Shown piece by piece: positions 26,382 to 34,266 of a stretch of 64,000 nt of DNA. The position numbers and the translations under genes are program-made. Origin of the DNA: JBBQKG01 sp038326655. GTDB taxonomy: Bacteria > Actinomycetota > Thermoleophilia > Solirubrobacterales > JBBDJG01. The stretch spans positions 62,001 to 126,000 of the forward strand of contig JBBQKG010000003.1 of NCBI GenBank assembly GCA_038326655.1, written 5' to 3'. The notes below the pieces were generated by a model. That model was not told the DNA's origin. It ran no database searches and was given only the letters and a program-made list of their open reading frames with translations. The stretch's first letter is position 1, and every line of letters starts with the position of its first letter.

Positions 26382-27185
26382 CTAGCGGCCCTCCCAGTTG
26401 GGCTTGCGCTTCTCGCCGAAGGCCCGGACGCCTTCGCGGAAGTCATGGGTGCGGAACGAAGATAGTCGCAGATCTATGACTTCTTTTTCATGCGTTTTCG
26501 AAAGTCGGCTGAAGCCAGTCAGCCTTCCGATGATCTCCTTGTTGCCCCTCAGCGAGACGGGCGCGTGGCCCGCGATCTCGGCGGCCAGCGCGACCGCCGC
26601 GTCGTCGATCTGCTCTGGCTCGGCCACCTCGTGCACCAGCCCGATCTGCTCGGCGCGGTCGGCGTCGACGTTCCGCCCGGTGAAGAACAACTCACGCGTG
26701 CGCGCCGGGCCGACCGAGTCGATGAACTTTTGCAGCCCGGTATGGCTGTAGATCAGACCCAGCTTCGCCGGGGGCATCCCGAGCTTCACGCCGCGGGCCG
26801 CAATCCGCAGATCGCAGGTGAGCGCAAGCTCGAGGCCGCCGCCGAGCGCATGCCCGTTGACCGCTGCGAGGGTCGGGAACGGAAACGCCTCGACCGCCTC
26901 GATCGCCCGGCTGAAAGGGTGGGCGACGAGCCGCTCTGCCTCCTCGGCGAACACCTCGTCGGGGATATCGGCGATGTCGTAGCCCGCCGAGAACATGCCC
27001 TCGCTGCCGGCGATCACGACACAGCGGGTCTCGATGCCGTCGTCGAGCTCCGCCATCAGCGTCGCGATCCCGTCGAGGATCTCGTGGTCGAGCGCGTTGC
27101 GCTTGGCCGGATTGCGGATCGTGACCCTGGCAACCGCCTCGGCCGGCCGATCGAGAACGAGCTTGCCTCCGGCAAGCTCGTTCAA
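26382..27185 (-). CDS. Enoyl-CoA hydratase/isomerase family (crotonase)
   Basis: About 267-residue crotonase-fold protein. The oxyanion-hole segments are GMFSAGYDIADIP and NGHALGGGLELALTCDL. The first catalytic glutamate of hydratases (in GGGLELA) is kept. The second position reads PPAKLGLIYSHTG, with Ala where hydratases have Glu, so isomerase, hydrolase or decarboxylase activity may be more likely than hydration. The start is uncertain: TTG 27185 is given, while TTG 27206 would lie within the loop of a hairpin repeat. It lies between a biotinyl carrier and the ABC ATPase on the same strand. Confidence 0.85.
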   Translation of the reverse strand: MNELAGGKLVLDRPAEAVARVTIRNPAKRNALDHEILDGIATLMAELDDGIETRCVVIAGSEGMFSAGYDIADIPDEVFAEEAERLVAHPFSRAIEAVEAFPFPTLAAVNGHALGGGLELALTCDLRIAARGVKLGMPPAKLGLIYSHTGLQKFIDSVGPARTRELFFTGRNVDADRAEQIGLVHEVAEPEQIDDAAVALAAEIAGHAPVSLRGNKEIIGRLTGFSRLSKTHEKEVIDLRLSSFRTHDFREGVRAFGEKRKPNWEGR

Positions 27186-27192
27186 GAAACTG

Positions 27193-27218
27193 CCGTCCGG
27201 CTGCAAGCACCCGGACGG
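27193..27218. repeat. Hairpin repeat, copy 1
   Basis: A 12-bp stem (CCGTCCGGCTGC with GCACCCGGACGG, one mismatch) closed over AA. The same 28-base unit recurs at 30537-30564 with a perfect stem. It stands between the biotinyl carrier gene and the crotonase, so it may end the former transcript. Confidence 0.7.
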
Positions 27219-27252
27219 GTGGCCTGCGCGCTCACCGCTCCTTGGGCGACCA

Positions 27253-27465
27253 TCATTCCAGCGTCACAAGCGTGTCACCCTCGGACACGGCCTGGCCCTC
27301 CTCGACGTTGACCTCTTTCACGACGCCCGCGTCCTCGGCCTCGACGGGCATCTCCATCTTCATCGACTCGAGGATCACGACCGTGTCGCCCTCCTCGACC
27401 GAGTCGCCGGGCGACACTTCGACCTTCCACACCGTGCCGGTTATATGAGCCTCGATCGCCGCCAA
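27253..27465 (-). CDS. Stand-alone biotinyl (BCCP-like) carrier protein
   Basis: 70-residue single biotinyl/lipoyl domain. The biotinylation site is the lysine in ILESMKMEMPVEAED, flanked by the symmetric half-barrels HITGTVWKVEVSPGD and GVVKEVNVEEGQAVSEGD. The start is TTG 27465, with Shine-Dalgarno AAGGAG five bases upstream. It would carry carboxybiotin for an acyl-CoA carboxylase. No biotin carboxylase is in the window; the only carboxyltransferase is at 51948-53687. It is transcribed toward a crotonase and an ABC transporter. Confidence 0.9.
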   Translation of the reverse strand: MAAIEAHITGTVWKVEVSPGDSVEEGDTVVILESMKMEMPVEAEDAGVVKEVNVEEGQAVSEGDTLVTLE

Positions 27466-27516
27466 GTTGCTCCTTCTGTCGGTTCTGGGTCGGGGTCCGC
27501 GCCAGAATAACGGCCC

Positions 27517-28239
27517 GTGTCTCCCGAACCAGCCAGCCGGCCGCGGCCCGAGCGGATCGTGATCGTGACCGCCCGCGACGAGGCCGATCGCATCCAGCAC
27601 ACGATCGAAGCGCTCCGCGACGCGCTTCCGGATGCCCGCATCCTGCTCGCCGAGAGCGGGTCACGCGATCGCACGGCGGCGCTCGCGGAGCGGGCCGGCG
27701 CCGAGGTCGTGCGAACGTCGGCGCCCCGCAAGGGCAAGGGCCGCTCCGCCACGACCGCGGCCCGGGCGGCGCTGACCGTTCCCGGGGCCTACGACGCGAC
27801 GTTCCTGCTCGCCGACGGCGACCTCGGTGCGTCGGCTGGGGCGCTGCTGCCGCTCGTCGACGCGATCGAGGCCGGCGAGTGCGACCTCGCGGTGGCCGCG
27901 TTCGCGCGGCGGCTGGGCGGGGGCTTCGGCCTCGCGGTGGGCTTCGCCCGCTGGGCGATCAGCGACCTCACCGGGCTCGAGACGCGTGCCCCGATCTCCG
28001 GGCAGCGCGCGCTGCGGGGCGCCACGCTTGCGCGGCTGCTGCCGTTCGCGGACGGGTTCGGCATGGAGACCGGCATGACCATCGACGCGGTTCGCGCCGG
28101 CCTCACACTGAGAGAGATCGACCTCGACCTCGAGCACCGGGCGACGACGCGCTCGCTCGCCGGCTTCGCCCACCGCGGGCGCCAGCTGCTGCATTTCGCG
28201 CGGGTGTACGTCAGCCGGCGGTTCTCGCGAGGCGGATAG
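27517..28239 (+). CDS. Family 2 glycosyltransferase
   Basis: 240-residue GT-A fold enzyme resembling glucosyl-3-phosphoglycerate synthase and dolichyl-phosphate sugar transferases. The N-terminus (RIVIVTARDEADRIQHTIEALRD) is the nucleotide-sugar binding strand, FLLADGDLGAS holds the metal-binding Asp-x-Asp, and GFGMETGMTIDAVRAG is an acceptor-side motif. It has no membrane helices. The GTG start has no Shine-Dalgarno sequence. The gene is 10 bases upstream of glpK, hinting at glycerol- or glycolipid-related sugar transfer, which is inference only. Confidence 0.8.
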   Translation: MSPEPASRPRPERIVIVTARDEADRIQHTIEALRDALPDARILLAESGSRDRTAALAERAGAEVVRTSAPRKGKGRSATTAARAALTVPGAYDATFLLADGDLGASAGALLPLVDAIEAGECDLAVAAFARRLGGGFGLAVGFARWAISDLTGLETRAPISGQRALRGATLARLLPFADGFGMETGMTIDAVRAGLTLREIDLDLEHRATTRSLAGFAHRGRQLLHFARVYVSRRFSRGG

Positions 28240-28249
28240 TTTCCCAGCC

Positions 28250-29746
28250 GTGATCTGCTCGATCGACCAGGGCACGACCGGCACGACCTGCCTCGTGTTC
28301 GACGACGAGGCGCGCCTCGTGGGCCGCGCCTATCGCGAGTTCGCACAGCACTTCCCCCGTCCCGGCTGGGTCGAGCACGACGCCCTCGAGATCTGGGAGG
28401 TGTCGCGGGCGGTCGCGAAGGAGGCGCTGGACGCCGTCGGCGCGGCGCCGGGCGACGTCAGCGCGATCGGGATCGCGAACCAGCGCGAGACGGTCGTGTG
28501 CTGGGACGAGCAGACGGGGGAGCCGCTCCACCGCGCGATCGTCTGGCAGGACCGCCGTACCGCAGCCCGGTGCGACGAGCTCCGCGAGCAGGGCGCCGAG
28601 CAGCTGGTCCGAGAGCGCACCGGTCTCGTGCTCGACCCGTACTTCTCCGGCACCAAGATCGAGTGGCTGCTCGAGCACGTCGAAGGCCTCCGCGAGCGAG
28701 CTCGTGCCGGCCGGGTCAAGTTCGGGACGATCGATGCGTGGCTCGCCTTCAAGCTCACGGGTCGCTCGGTCACCGACTACTCCAACGCCTCCCGCACGAT
28801 GCTCTTCGACATCCACCGGCTCGACTGGGACCCGGAGCTCTGCGAGCTGCTCGGCGTGCCGCGCGCGTGGCTGCCCGAGGCGCGCCCGTCGGCCGGGCTC
28901 TACGGCGAGACCGATCCCGACGCGTTCTTCGGCGCGCGCGTGCCGCTTACGGGAATCGCCGGCGATCAGCAGGCGGCGCTGTTCGGCCAGGCCTGCACGG
29001 CTCAGGGCCTGGGCAAGAACACCTACGGCACGGGCAGCTTCGTGCTGATGAACGCGGGCGGCGAGGCTCCGCGACCGAGCGCCGGTCTGCTCACGACGGT
29101 CGCCTGGGGCCTGGGCGGGAAGGCCGACTACGCGCTCGAGGCAAGCGTCTTCGTCACCGGCGCGGCGCTCCAGTGGCTCCGTGACGGGCTCGGCCTGATC
29201 CGGACAGCCGCGGAGAGCGAGGGCATGGCGGCGTCGCTCGACTCGAACGACGGCGTGTACTTCGTCCCCGCGCTCACGGGCCTCGGCTCGCCGTACTGGG
29301 ATCCGTACGCGCGCGGCACGATCGTCGGGCTGACGCGAGGAACCGGGCCCGAGCATCTCGCCCGGGCGGCGCTGGAGGCGATCGCCTACCAGACCGTCGA
29401 CGCGGTCGACGCGATGGAAGCCGCATCGGCAGAGCAGCTCGCCGAGTTGCGCGTTGACGGCGGCGGCACGGCGAACGCCTGGCTCATGCAATTCCAGGCC
29501 GATGTGCTCGGCAGGCCGGTGGTGGTCCCCGAGATCACCGAGACGACCGCGCTCGGTGCGGCCTACCTCGCCGGGGTCGGCGCGGGGGCGTGGACACTCG
29601 AGCAGGTCTCCGCGCTCTGGCGCGAGGCGGCACGGTTCGAGCCGCGGATGGGCGAGGGCCAGCGCCGTGCGCTGCTCGACCGGTGGCGCCAGGCGGTCGA
29701 GCACAGCAGGGGTTGGGCCGGTGGACCGGCAGGGCCCGAGCTGTAA
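28250..29746 (+). CDS. glpK: Glycerol kinase
   Basis: 498-residue FGGY-family kinase that phosphorylates glycerol to sn-glycerol 3-phosphate. ICSIDQGTTGTTCLVFDD is the phosphate-binding start, WQDRRTAARCDEL and YFSGTKIEWLLEHV are GlpK-specific, and GDQQAALFGQAC carries the catalytic Asp. The length is standard. The GTG start lies 7 bases after TAGTTT, which overlaps the preceding stop, with no Shine-Dalgarno sequence. A PlsC acyltransferase gene follows after 31 bases, so the pair could channel glycerol into phosphatidate. Confidence 0.95.
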   Translation: MICSIDQGTTGTTCLVFDDEARLVGRAYREFAQHFPRPGWVEHDALEIWEVSRAVAKEALDAVGAAPGDVSAIGIANQRETVVCWDEQTGEPLHRAIVWQDRRTAARCDELREQGAEQLVRERTGLVLDPYFSGTKIEWLLEHVEGLRERARAGRVKFGTIDAWLAFKLTGRSVTDYSNASRTMLFDIHRLDWDPELCELLGVPRAWLPEARPSAGLYGETDPDAFFGARVPLTGIAGDQQAALFGQACTAQGLGKNTYGTGSFVLMNAGGEAPRPSAGLLTTVAWGLGGKADYALEASVFVTGAALQWLRDGLGLIRTAAESEGMAASLDSNDGVYFVPALTGLGSPYWDPYARGTIVGLTRGTGPEHLARAALEAIAYQTVDAVDAMEAASAEQLAELRVDGGGTANAWLMQFQADVLGRPVVVPEITETTALGAAYLAGVGAGAWTLEQVSALWREAARFEPRMGEGQRRALLDRWRQAVEHSRGWAGGPAGPEL

Positions 29747-29777
29747 CCGGTTTTTGGCGGAGGGGTAGCAACCGCCG

Positions 29778-30533
29778 ATGAAGCCTCAGGCGTACGTCGA
29801 CCCCCGCCCGGCCAAGCACTTCACGAAGTTCTACGAGCATCCGCGCACCGAGCCGCCGGACTGGATCTACCGGCTGGCGAGGGCGGTGCTCACGATTCCG
29901 GTGCTGGGCGTCTACCGCTTCCGTGCGATCGGCGTGGACAACGTCCCCTACGCGGGCCCGGTGGTTCTCGCGCCCAACCACTTCAGCGTCCTCGACCACT
30001 TCTTCGTCGCGGTGCTGCTGCGCCGGCAGGTGCAGTTCATGGCCAAGTCGCAACTCTTCCGCCCGCCCTTGCTCGACTTCATCCTCACGCACGGGGGCGC
30101 CTTCCCCGTGCGGCGGGGACAGCACGACGAGGAGACTTTCAAGACCGCAAACGCGATCCTCGGCCACGGCGGCGTGGTCTTGATGTACGCGGAAGGAGGC
30201 CGGTCCCGGTCGAGGAAGCTGGGCGAGCCGAAGTCGGGGCTCGGCCGGCTCGGGCTGGAGTCCGGCGTGCCGGTGGTGCCGATCGCGATCCACGGCTCGC
30301 AGCACGCGCGCGACGCGACGCGCGGCCACGTCCCGCCCAAGGTCACCTTGCAGTTCGGCGAGCCGATCGCCTGGGAGCAGGTGGAGCACCCCACCCGTGA
30401 TCAGGCGCAGGGGGTCGCCGACCAGGTCTTCGATCGCGTGAAGACGATGTACGAGGCGCTCGAGGCGCAGGGCCGCCGGGGTGTACTGGCGAAGCTTCGC
30501 GAAGCCCACGGGCAGCCGGCGCACAACTTCTAA
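29778..30533 (+). CDS. 1-acylglycerol-3-phosphate acyltransferase-like (PlsC)
   Basis: 251-residue PlsC-type acyltransferase. The catalytic H-X4-D motif is His68 to Asp73 (PNHFSVLDHF). GAFPVRRGQHDEET is motif II and MYAEGGRSRSRK is an EGTR-like motif III, with PVVPIAIHG as motif IV. It would add a second acyl chain to lysophosphatidate at the membrane. The ATG follows GGCGGAGGGG. Its position after glpK supports glycerolipid synthesis. Confidence 0.9.
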   Translation: MKPQAYVDPRPAKHFTKFYEHPRTEPPDWIYRLARAVLTIPVLGVYRFRAIGVDNVPYAGPVVLAPNHFSVLDHFFVAVLLRRQVQFMAKSQLFRPPLLDFILTHGGAFPVRRGQHDEETFKTANAILGHGGVVLMYAEGGRSRSRKLGEPKSGLGRLGLESGVPVVPIAIHGSQHARDATRGHVPPKVTLQFGEPIAWEQVEHPTRDQAQGVADQVFDRVKTMYEALEAQGRRGVLAKLREAHGQPAHNF

Positions 30534-30537
30534 GAGG

Positions 30538-30563
30538 CCGTCCGGCTGCAAGCAGCCGGACGG
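30538..30563. repeat. Hairpin repeat, copy 2
   Basis: A perfect 12-bp stem (CCGTCCGGCTGC / GCAGCCGGACGG) over an AA loop, in the 42-base gap between the convergent PlsC and thioesterase genes. It is the same unit as at 27192-27219, including the following GGGTGGCC. The position suits a bidirectional terminator. Confidence 0.75.
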
Positions 30564-30575
30564 GATGGGTGGCCT

Positions 30576-31022
30576 TCATTCGTTGCGGCGGACGTGCCAG
30601 TCGACGCTCATGGTCGCGACGCTGGCGCCGTCGGCATTGGTGAGGTCGACACTCACCTGGAACTCGACCTTGCCGTCGGCCTCGAGCTGATCCAGTAATG
30701 CGGACTTCTCCGCGGACAGCGTGCCCGTCGCGGTGATCGGGCCCTTTGCGAGCTTGGTGTAGGAGATCTCGGCGTGGCGCGCCAGCGGGGTGATGCCGCC
30801 CATGTGCGCGGCGAACGCGCCCACGAACGCCGCGCCCGAGGCCGCCTCGCCGGCCGAGAACAACGCGCCCGCATGCTGGGAGCCGACGTGATTGTGAAGG
30901 GACTCGGAGTCCGGCAGCAGCACGACTCCGCGGCCGTCGGCGACCTCGACGACCTCCAAGCCGACGTGCTTGTTGAAGGGGATCGCCTCCTGCAGGCCTG
31001 CTCTTACGGCTTCATGGTCCAT
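30576..31022 (-). CDS. Hotdog-fold protein (DUF4442/thioesterase-like)
   Basis: 148-residue single hotdog domain. HNHVGSQHAGALFSAGEAASGAAF has the His/Asn-rich loop and helix of DUF4442 thioesterase-like proteins. The rest (ISYTKLAKGPITATG, VSVDLTNADGASVATMSVDWHVRR) forms the beta-sheet. ATG 31022 follows the Shine-Dalgarno sequence GAGGAGG. It may hydrolyse acyl-CoA. The substrate is unknown. It is divergent from the epoxide hydrolase-like gene. Confidence 0.8.
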   Translation of the reverse strand: MDHEAVRAGLQEAIPFNKHVGLEVVEVADGRGVVLLPDSESLHNHVGSQHAGALFSAGEAASGAAFVGAFAAHMGGITPLARHAEISYTKLAKGPITATGTLSAEKSALLDQLEADGKVEFQVSVDLTNADGASVATMSVDWHVRRNE

Positions 31023-31042
31023 CGGCTCCGACCTCCTCGGCA

Positions 31043-31048
31043 TAGACT
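31043..31048 (+). promoter_or_regulatory. -10 element TAGACT for a leaderless hydrolase gene
   Basis: TAGACT followed by 7 bases and the ATG at 31056, in the 33-base gap between divergent genes, with no Shine-Dalgarno sequence on this strand. Confidence 0.5.
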
Positions 31049-31055
31049 CACGCGA

Positions 31056-32006
31056 ATGCCGAACCGTAACGGGCCGCGTCTCGACGCAGGCGCCTTTCCG
31101 GTCCAGCGCGCGGCCGTCGCCGACGGCCTCGAGCTGGCCTTCATCCGCCGGGGCGAGGGCGGCTACCCGCTCCTCCTGGTCCACGGCTGGCCCGAGACGA
31201 AGCGGATCTGGTGGCGCAACATCGAGCCGCTCGCGCAGGCCGGATTCGAGGTGATCGTCCCGGACCTGCGCGGCTTCGGCGATTCCGACGTCGCGCCCGA
31301 CGGGTTCTACGACCCGGCCGCACAGGCGGCCGACCTTCACCGCCTCGTTCACGACGTGCTCGGCCACGAGCGGTGCGGGGCGGCCGGCGGCGACGTCGGC
31401 GGCGTCGTGATCCAGGACCTCGGCCTTCGCTTCGGGGGTTTCCTCGAGCGCCAGTGCCTTTTCAACACCGTCCTGCCGCTCCTGCGCGAGGACTACGAGC
31501 GCGCCGGCATTCCGCCCACGGTCCCCAGGGAGACCCGTGCGGCGGCCGACTATTTCCTCCGCCAGGGGCGGCACGCGGACGTGCTCGCCGCCGAGCTGGA
31601 CACTCCGGAGCGGCGGCGGCGCTATGTCGCCCAGTTCTACGGCTCGCGGTTCTGGGCGGCGCCGGGCAGCTTCGACCGCGAGGCGACCGAGTTCATGACC
31701 GAGCCTTTCGCCGACGCCGAGAAGCTCCGGGCCGGCTTCGGCATATACGAGACCGCGGTCGGCGCGCGTCCGGCGTCGGCGCCGCCCCGTCTGCTGGAGA
31801 AGAACCCCTTGCCCACGCTCGTTCTCTACGGGCCCCAGGATCACGTGATCCCAGGGGACTTCCCCGAACGCGCCGAGGTCGCCTTTCCGGAGCTGATCGG
31901 CCCCTTCGACGTGCGGCGGGCGGGTCACTTCCTGCAGTGGGAGCGCGCCGACCTGCTCAACCGCAGTCTGATCTACTTCTTCGCGGACCTGCGAGGGGGA
32001 CGATGA
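31056..32006 (+). CDS. Alpha/beta hydrolase, epoxide hydrolase/haloacetate dehalogenase-like
   Basis: 316-residue alpha/beta hydrolase. The oxyanion-hole motif LLLVHGWPETKRIW, the Asp113 nucleophile in GGDVGG, and a C-terminal His in AGHFLQWE form a complete Asp-type triad. LPDLRGFGDSD-like VPDLRGFGDSDV follows strand 4. An aspartate nucleophile excludes simple serine esterases and points to epoxide or haloacid substrates. The cap domain (about residues 135-235) is helical. The SDR gene begins 2 bases after its stop, so the pair is co-expressed. Confidence 0.87.
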   Translation: MPNRNGPRLDAGAFPVQRAAVADGLELAFIRRGEGGYPLLLVHGWPETKRIWWRNIEPLAQAGFEVIVPDLRGFGDSDVAPDGFYDPAAQAADLHRLVHDVLGHERCGAAGGDVGGVVIQDLGLRFGGFLERQCLFNTVLPLLREDYERAGIPPTVPRETRAAADYFLRQGRHADVLAAELDTPERRRRYVAQFYGSRFWAAPGSFDREATEFMTEPFADAEKLRAGFGIYETAVGARPASAPPRLLEKNPLPTLVLYGPQDHVIPGDFPERAEVAFPELIGPFDVRRAGHFLQWERADLLNRSLIYFFADLRGGR

Positions 32007-32007
32007 C

Positions 32008-32802
32008 GTGAAGCTCGACGGACGCACTGCGCTACTGACCGGAGCGACCGGCGGCATCGGCCGCGCGATCGCCCACGCGCTTCACCGCCGTGGCGCGACG
32101 GTGATCCTCACCGGCCGCAGGCTCGACGTGCTCGAGAATCTGCGCCGCGAGCTGGGCAATCGCGCAGAGGTGATCGGCGCGGACCTCGCCAACAGGCCAG
32201 ACGTCGAGCGTCTCGGGGAGCGGACGGACGTCGACGTGCTGGTCGCGAACGCTGCGCTGCCGGCGGCAGGCCGGCTCACGACCTTCTCCGCCAGGGACCT
32301 CGATCGCGCGATCGAGGTGAACCTGCGTGCGCCGATGCAGCTGACGCTCGCGCTGCTGCCGAAGATGCTCGAGCGGGCCTCGGGCCACCTCGTGTTCGTA
32401 TCGTCGCTCGCCGGGAAGGTCGCGAGCGCAGGCAGCTCGGTGTACAGCGCGACGAAGTTCGGCATCCGCGGCTTCGGCTACTCGCTGGCCGAGGAGTTGC
32501 GTGGCACCGGCGTCGGGACCACCACGGTGTTTCCCGGCTTCATCCGCGAGGCGGGGATGTTCCACGAGAGCGGCACGAAGCTGCCGCGCGGCATCGGCAC
32601 GCGCACGCCCCAGGACGTCGCCGAGGCGGTCCTCGAGGGCATCGAGAAGGGTCGCGCCGAGATCGACGTGGCCCCGTTCTCGCTCAGCTCGGGCGCCAAG
32701 ATCTTCGGCGTCTCACCACCCGTGATGTCGCGCATCACACGCATCCTCGGAGCGGACCGGGTAAGCGATCAACTCGAAACCGGGCAGAGGGACAAGCGTT
32801 AG
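32008..32802 (+). CDS. Short-chain dehydrogenase/reductase
   Basis: 264-residue classical SDR. The nucleotide motif LLTGATGGIGRAIAHAL is followed by VANAAL, the catalytic Ser in VFVSSLAGKVAS, and YSATK with Tyr and Lys. The GTG start nearly abuts the stop of the hydrolase gene. The C-terminal region (EVDVAPFSL-like IDVAPFSLSSGAKIFGV) resembles DltE/YqjQ-type reductases. Substrate unknown. Confidence 0.9.
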   Translation: MKLDGRTALLTGATGGIGRAIAHALHRRGATVILTGRRLDVLENLRRELGNRAEVIGADLANRPDVERLGERTDVDVLVANAALPAAGRLTTFSARDLDRAIEVNLRAPMQLTLALLPKMLERASGHLVFVSSLAGKVASAGSSVYSATKFGIRGFGYSLAEELRGTGVGTTTVFPGFIREAGMFHESGTKLPRGIGTRTPQDVAEAVLEGIEKGRAEIDVAPFSLSSGAKIFGVSPPVMSRITRILGADRVSDQLETGQRDKR

Positions 32803-32815
32803 AGAGAGAAACTGG

Positions 32816-32841
32816 CCGGCCGCCGCCAAGGCGGCGGCCGG
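32816..32841. terminator. Bidirectional stem-loop terminator
   Basis: Perfect 12-bp stem CCGGCCGCCGCC / GGCGGCGGCCGG around AA, 13 bases after the SDR stop and 29 bases before the stop of the convergent hydrolase. TTGGGTTAG follows on the plus strand, giving a weak T-rich tail. Confidence 0.7.
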
Positions 32842-32870
32842 TTGGGTTAGGGCGCGCCCACTTGGAGCGC

Positions 32871-33746
32871 CTAGGGCGCGGGGACCTTGGACGGTTGTCG
32901 CGCGAACTCGCTGATCAGCGAGGCGAGCCGCTCCGGCTGGTCCTCGGACACGAACGTGTAGGAGTCGTCGACCCGCTCCAGGCGCGCGTCCGGGAATGTC
33001 TCCGCCAGCCGCTCCGCGTGCTCCAGCGGGAAGAAGTCCTTCTCGGAGGCCCACACGATCAGCACCGGCCGGTCGAACTCGCCGAGCCGCTCCGCCGCCT
33101 CCAGCGTGTACCGGGGATGGATTCCCCTCAGGACCTTGGCGAGGTCGCGGCGCACCCCGGCGTTGGCCAGCGCCGGCCCCACCCAGGCCGCGGTCACGTC
33201 GCGGTCCAGGCCGTGCTTCGAGAGCCAGCCGAATCCCAGCGGGCCGTGCCGCATGAACGTGAGGCGCATCGGCTGAAGCATCACGCGCGCGCCGGCGGGT
33301 GACTTCGCGGGTGCGAGCAGCCACTTGAACAGGGTGGGGGGGAAGTTCTCGTAGGCGTCGCAGGGCGTCAGCACGAGCCGGCCGATGCGCTCGGGGTGCC
33401 GCGTGACGACGAGCTGGCAGAACGCTCCGCCGGTGTCGTTGCCGACCAGCGTCACGCGCTCCAGGTCCAGGGACGCGATGAAGTCTGCGATCAGCTTCGC
33501 GACCGCATACGGCGAGAGGTCGGTGCCCTCGTCCAGCGGCTGCTCGTGCGAGCCGAGCGGCAGGTCGGGGGCGATGCAGCGGAAGTCCTTCGAGAGCGCG
33601 GGCACGACCTTGCGCCACAGGTCGCCGTTGACGAGCAGTCCGTGCACGAACACGATCGGCTCGCCGGAGCCGCGCTCGCGGTAGCGGATCGTGCCCTGCG
33701 GGAGCTTGACTTCCTTCTGATCGCCTAGTGCTTGGGAGATGGACAT
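32871..33746 (-). CDS. Alpha/beta hydrolase lacking the usual catalytic histidine
   Basis: 291-residue haloalkane-dehalogenase-like hydrolase. It has the oxyanion motif IVFVHGLLVNGDLW, an Asp104 nucleophile in VGNDTGG, and an acidic residue in VWASEKDFFP. At the place of the catalytic His (normally GHF or SHF before the EEQP-like turn) the protein reads DDSYTFVSEDQP, with Thr. Either another residue serves as base or the protein has a non-hydrolytic role. The ATG follows GGAGG. It precedes no same-strand gene closely, and the hotdog gene lies 21 bases upstream. Confidence 0.82.
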   Translation of the reverse strand: MSISQALGDQKEVKLPQGTIRYRERGSGEPIVFVHGLLVNGDLWRKVVPALSKDFRCIAPDLPLGSHEQPLDEGTDLSPYAVAKLIADFIASLDLERVTLVGNDTGGAFCQLVVTRHPERIGRLVLTPCDAYENFPPTLFKWLLAPAKSPAGARVMLQPMRLTFMRHGPLGFGWLSKHGLDRDVTAAWVGPALANAGVRRDLAKVLRGIHPRYTLEAAERLGEFDRPVLIVWASEKDFFPLEHAERLAETFPDARLERVDDSYTFVSEDQPERLASLISEFARQPSKVPAP

Positions 33747-33767
33747 TCGGCCTCCTTCGTGATGGGC

Positions 33768-34199
33768 TCAACCGAGCTTGTACGTGACGATGCCCTTCGC
33801 GACGAGCGCGCCGCCCGTATCGGTGACGTCGACGTCGCAAAAGCAAAGACTGCGCCCGCGGCGAAGCACGCGGGCCTCCGCCGTGACCTCCTGGCCCTGT
33901 GCCGCCGCCAGGAAGTCGACCGACAGGCCGACCGTGGTGCCACGGAGGGGACCGGAGGGGTCGTGCGCCGACCACGAGGCTGCCATCGCGGCCGTGTCGA
34001 CGAGCGCGCTGAGGGCGCCGCCGTGGACCACGTCGCCCACGGTCGCGAGCTCGTCGCGGTAGGGCATCGCGAGCCGCGCGCGGTCGGCCTCGATCTCGAC
34101 GAGACGCATTCCGAGATGCAGCACGAACGGCGAGTGCTTCAGGAACTCGGCGATGATCTGGGCGCCGGTGGGGGACGCGCTCCGGCTGGTCTCCGGCAT
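33768..34199 (-). CDS. PaaI family hotdog thioesterase
   Basis: 143-residue hotdog thioesterase. The PaaI signature GDVVHGGALSALVDTAAMAA contains the HGG-x-D/E active site and GTTVGLSVDFLAAAQG follows. It hydrolyses acyl-CoA thioesters, often aromatic ones. It is divergent from a TetR gene, whose operator-like region lies in the 67-base gap, so it is a candidate target of that regulator. The alpha/beta hydrolase follows 21 bases downstream on the same strand. Confidence 0.88.
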   Translation of the reverse strand: MPETSRSASPTGAQIIAEFLKHSPFVLHLGMRLVEIEADRARLAMPYRDELATVGDVVHGGALSALVDTAAMAASWSAHDPSGPLRGTTVGLSVDFLAAAQGQEVTAEARVLRRGRSLCFCDVDVTDTGGALVAKGIVTYKLG

Positions 34200-34228
34200 C
34201 GCTTTCAGCTACGCTGGTCCGAAGTTCG

Positions 34229-34257
34229 GATACATACAGCCGGTATCTAACATACAG
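34229..34257. promoter_or_regulatory. Candidate TetR operator with inverted and direct repeats
   Basis: GATAC-N9-GTATC (34229-34247) is an inverted repeat, and ACATACAG occurs twice 18 bases apart (34232 and 34250). The region is AT-rich compared with its surroundings and separates the divergent thioesterase and TetR genes, as expected for a shared, autoregulated operator. Confidence 0.55.
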
Positions 34258-34266
34258 ACTGCATGA

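Noticed and set aside
30000..34000. Genomic island or transferred segment
   Set aside because: No integrase, tRNA, direct repeats or visible change in base use around the hydrolase and SDR genes.
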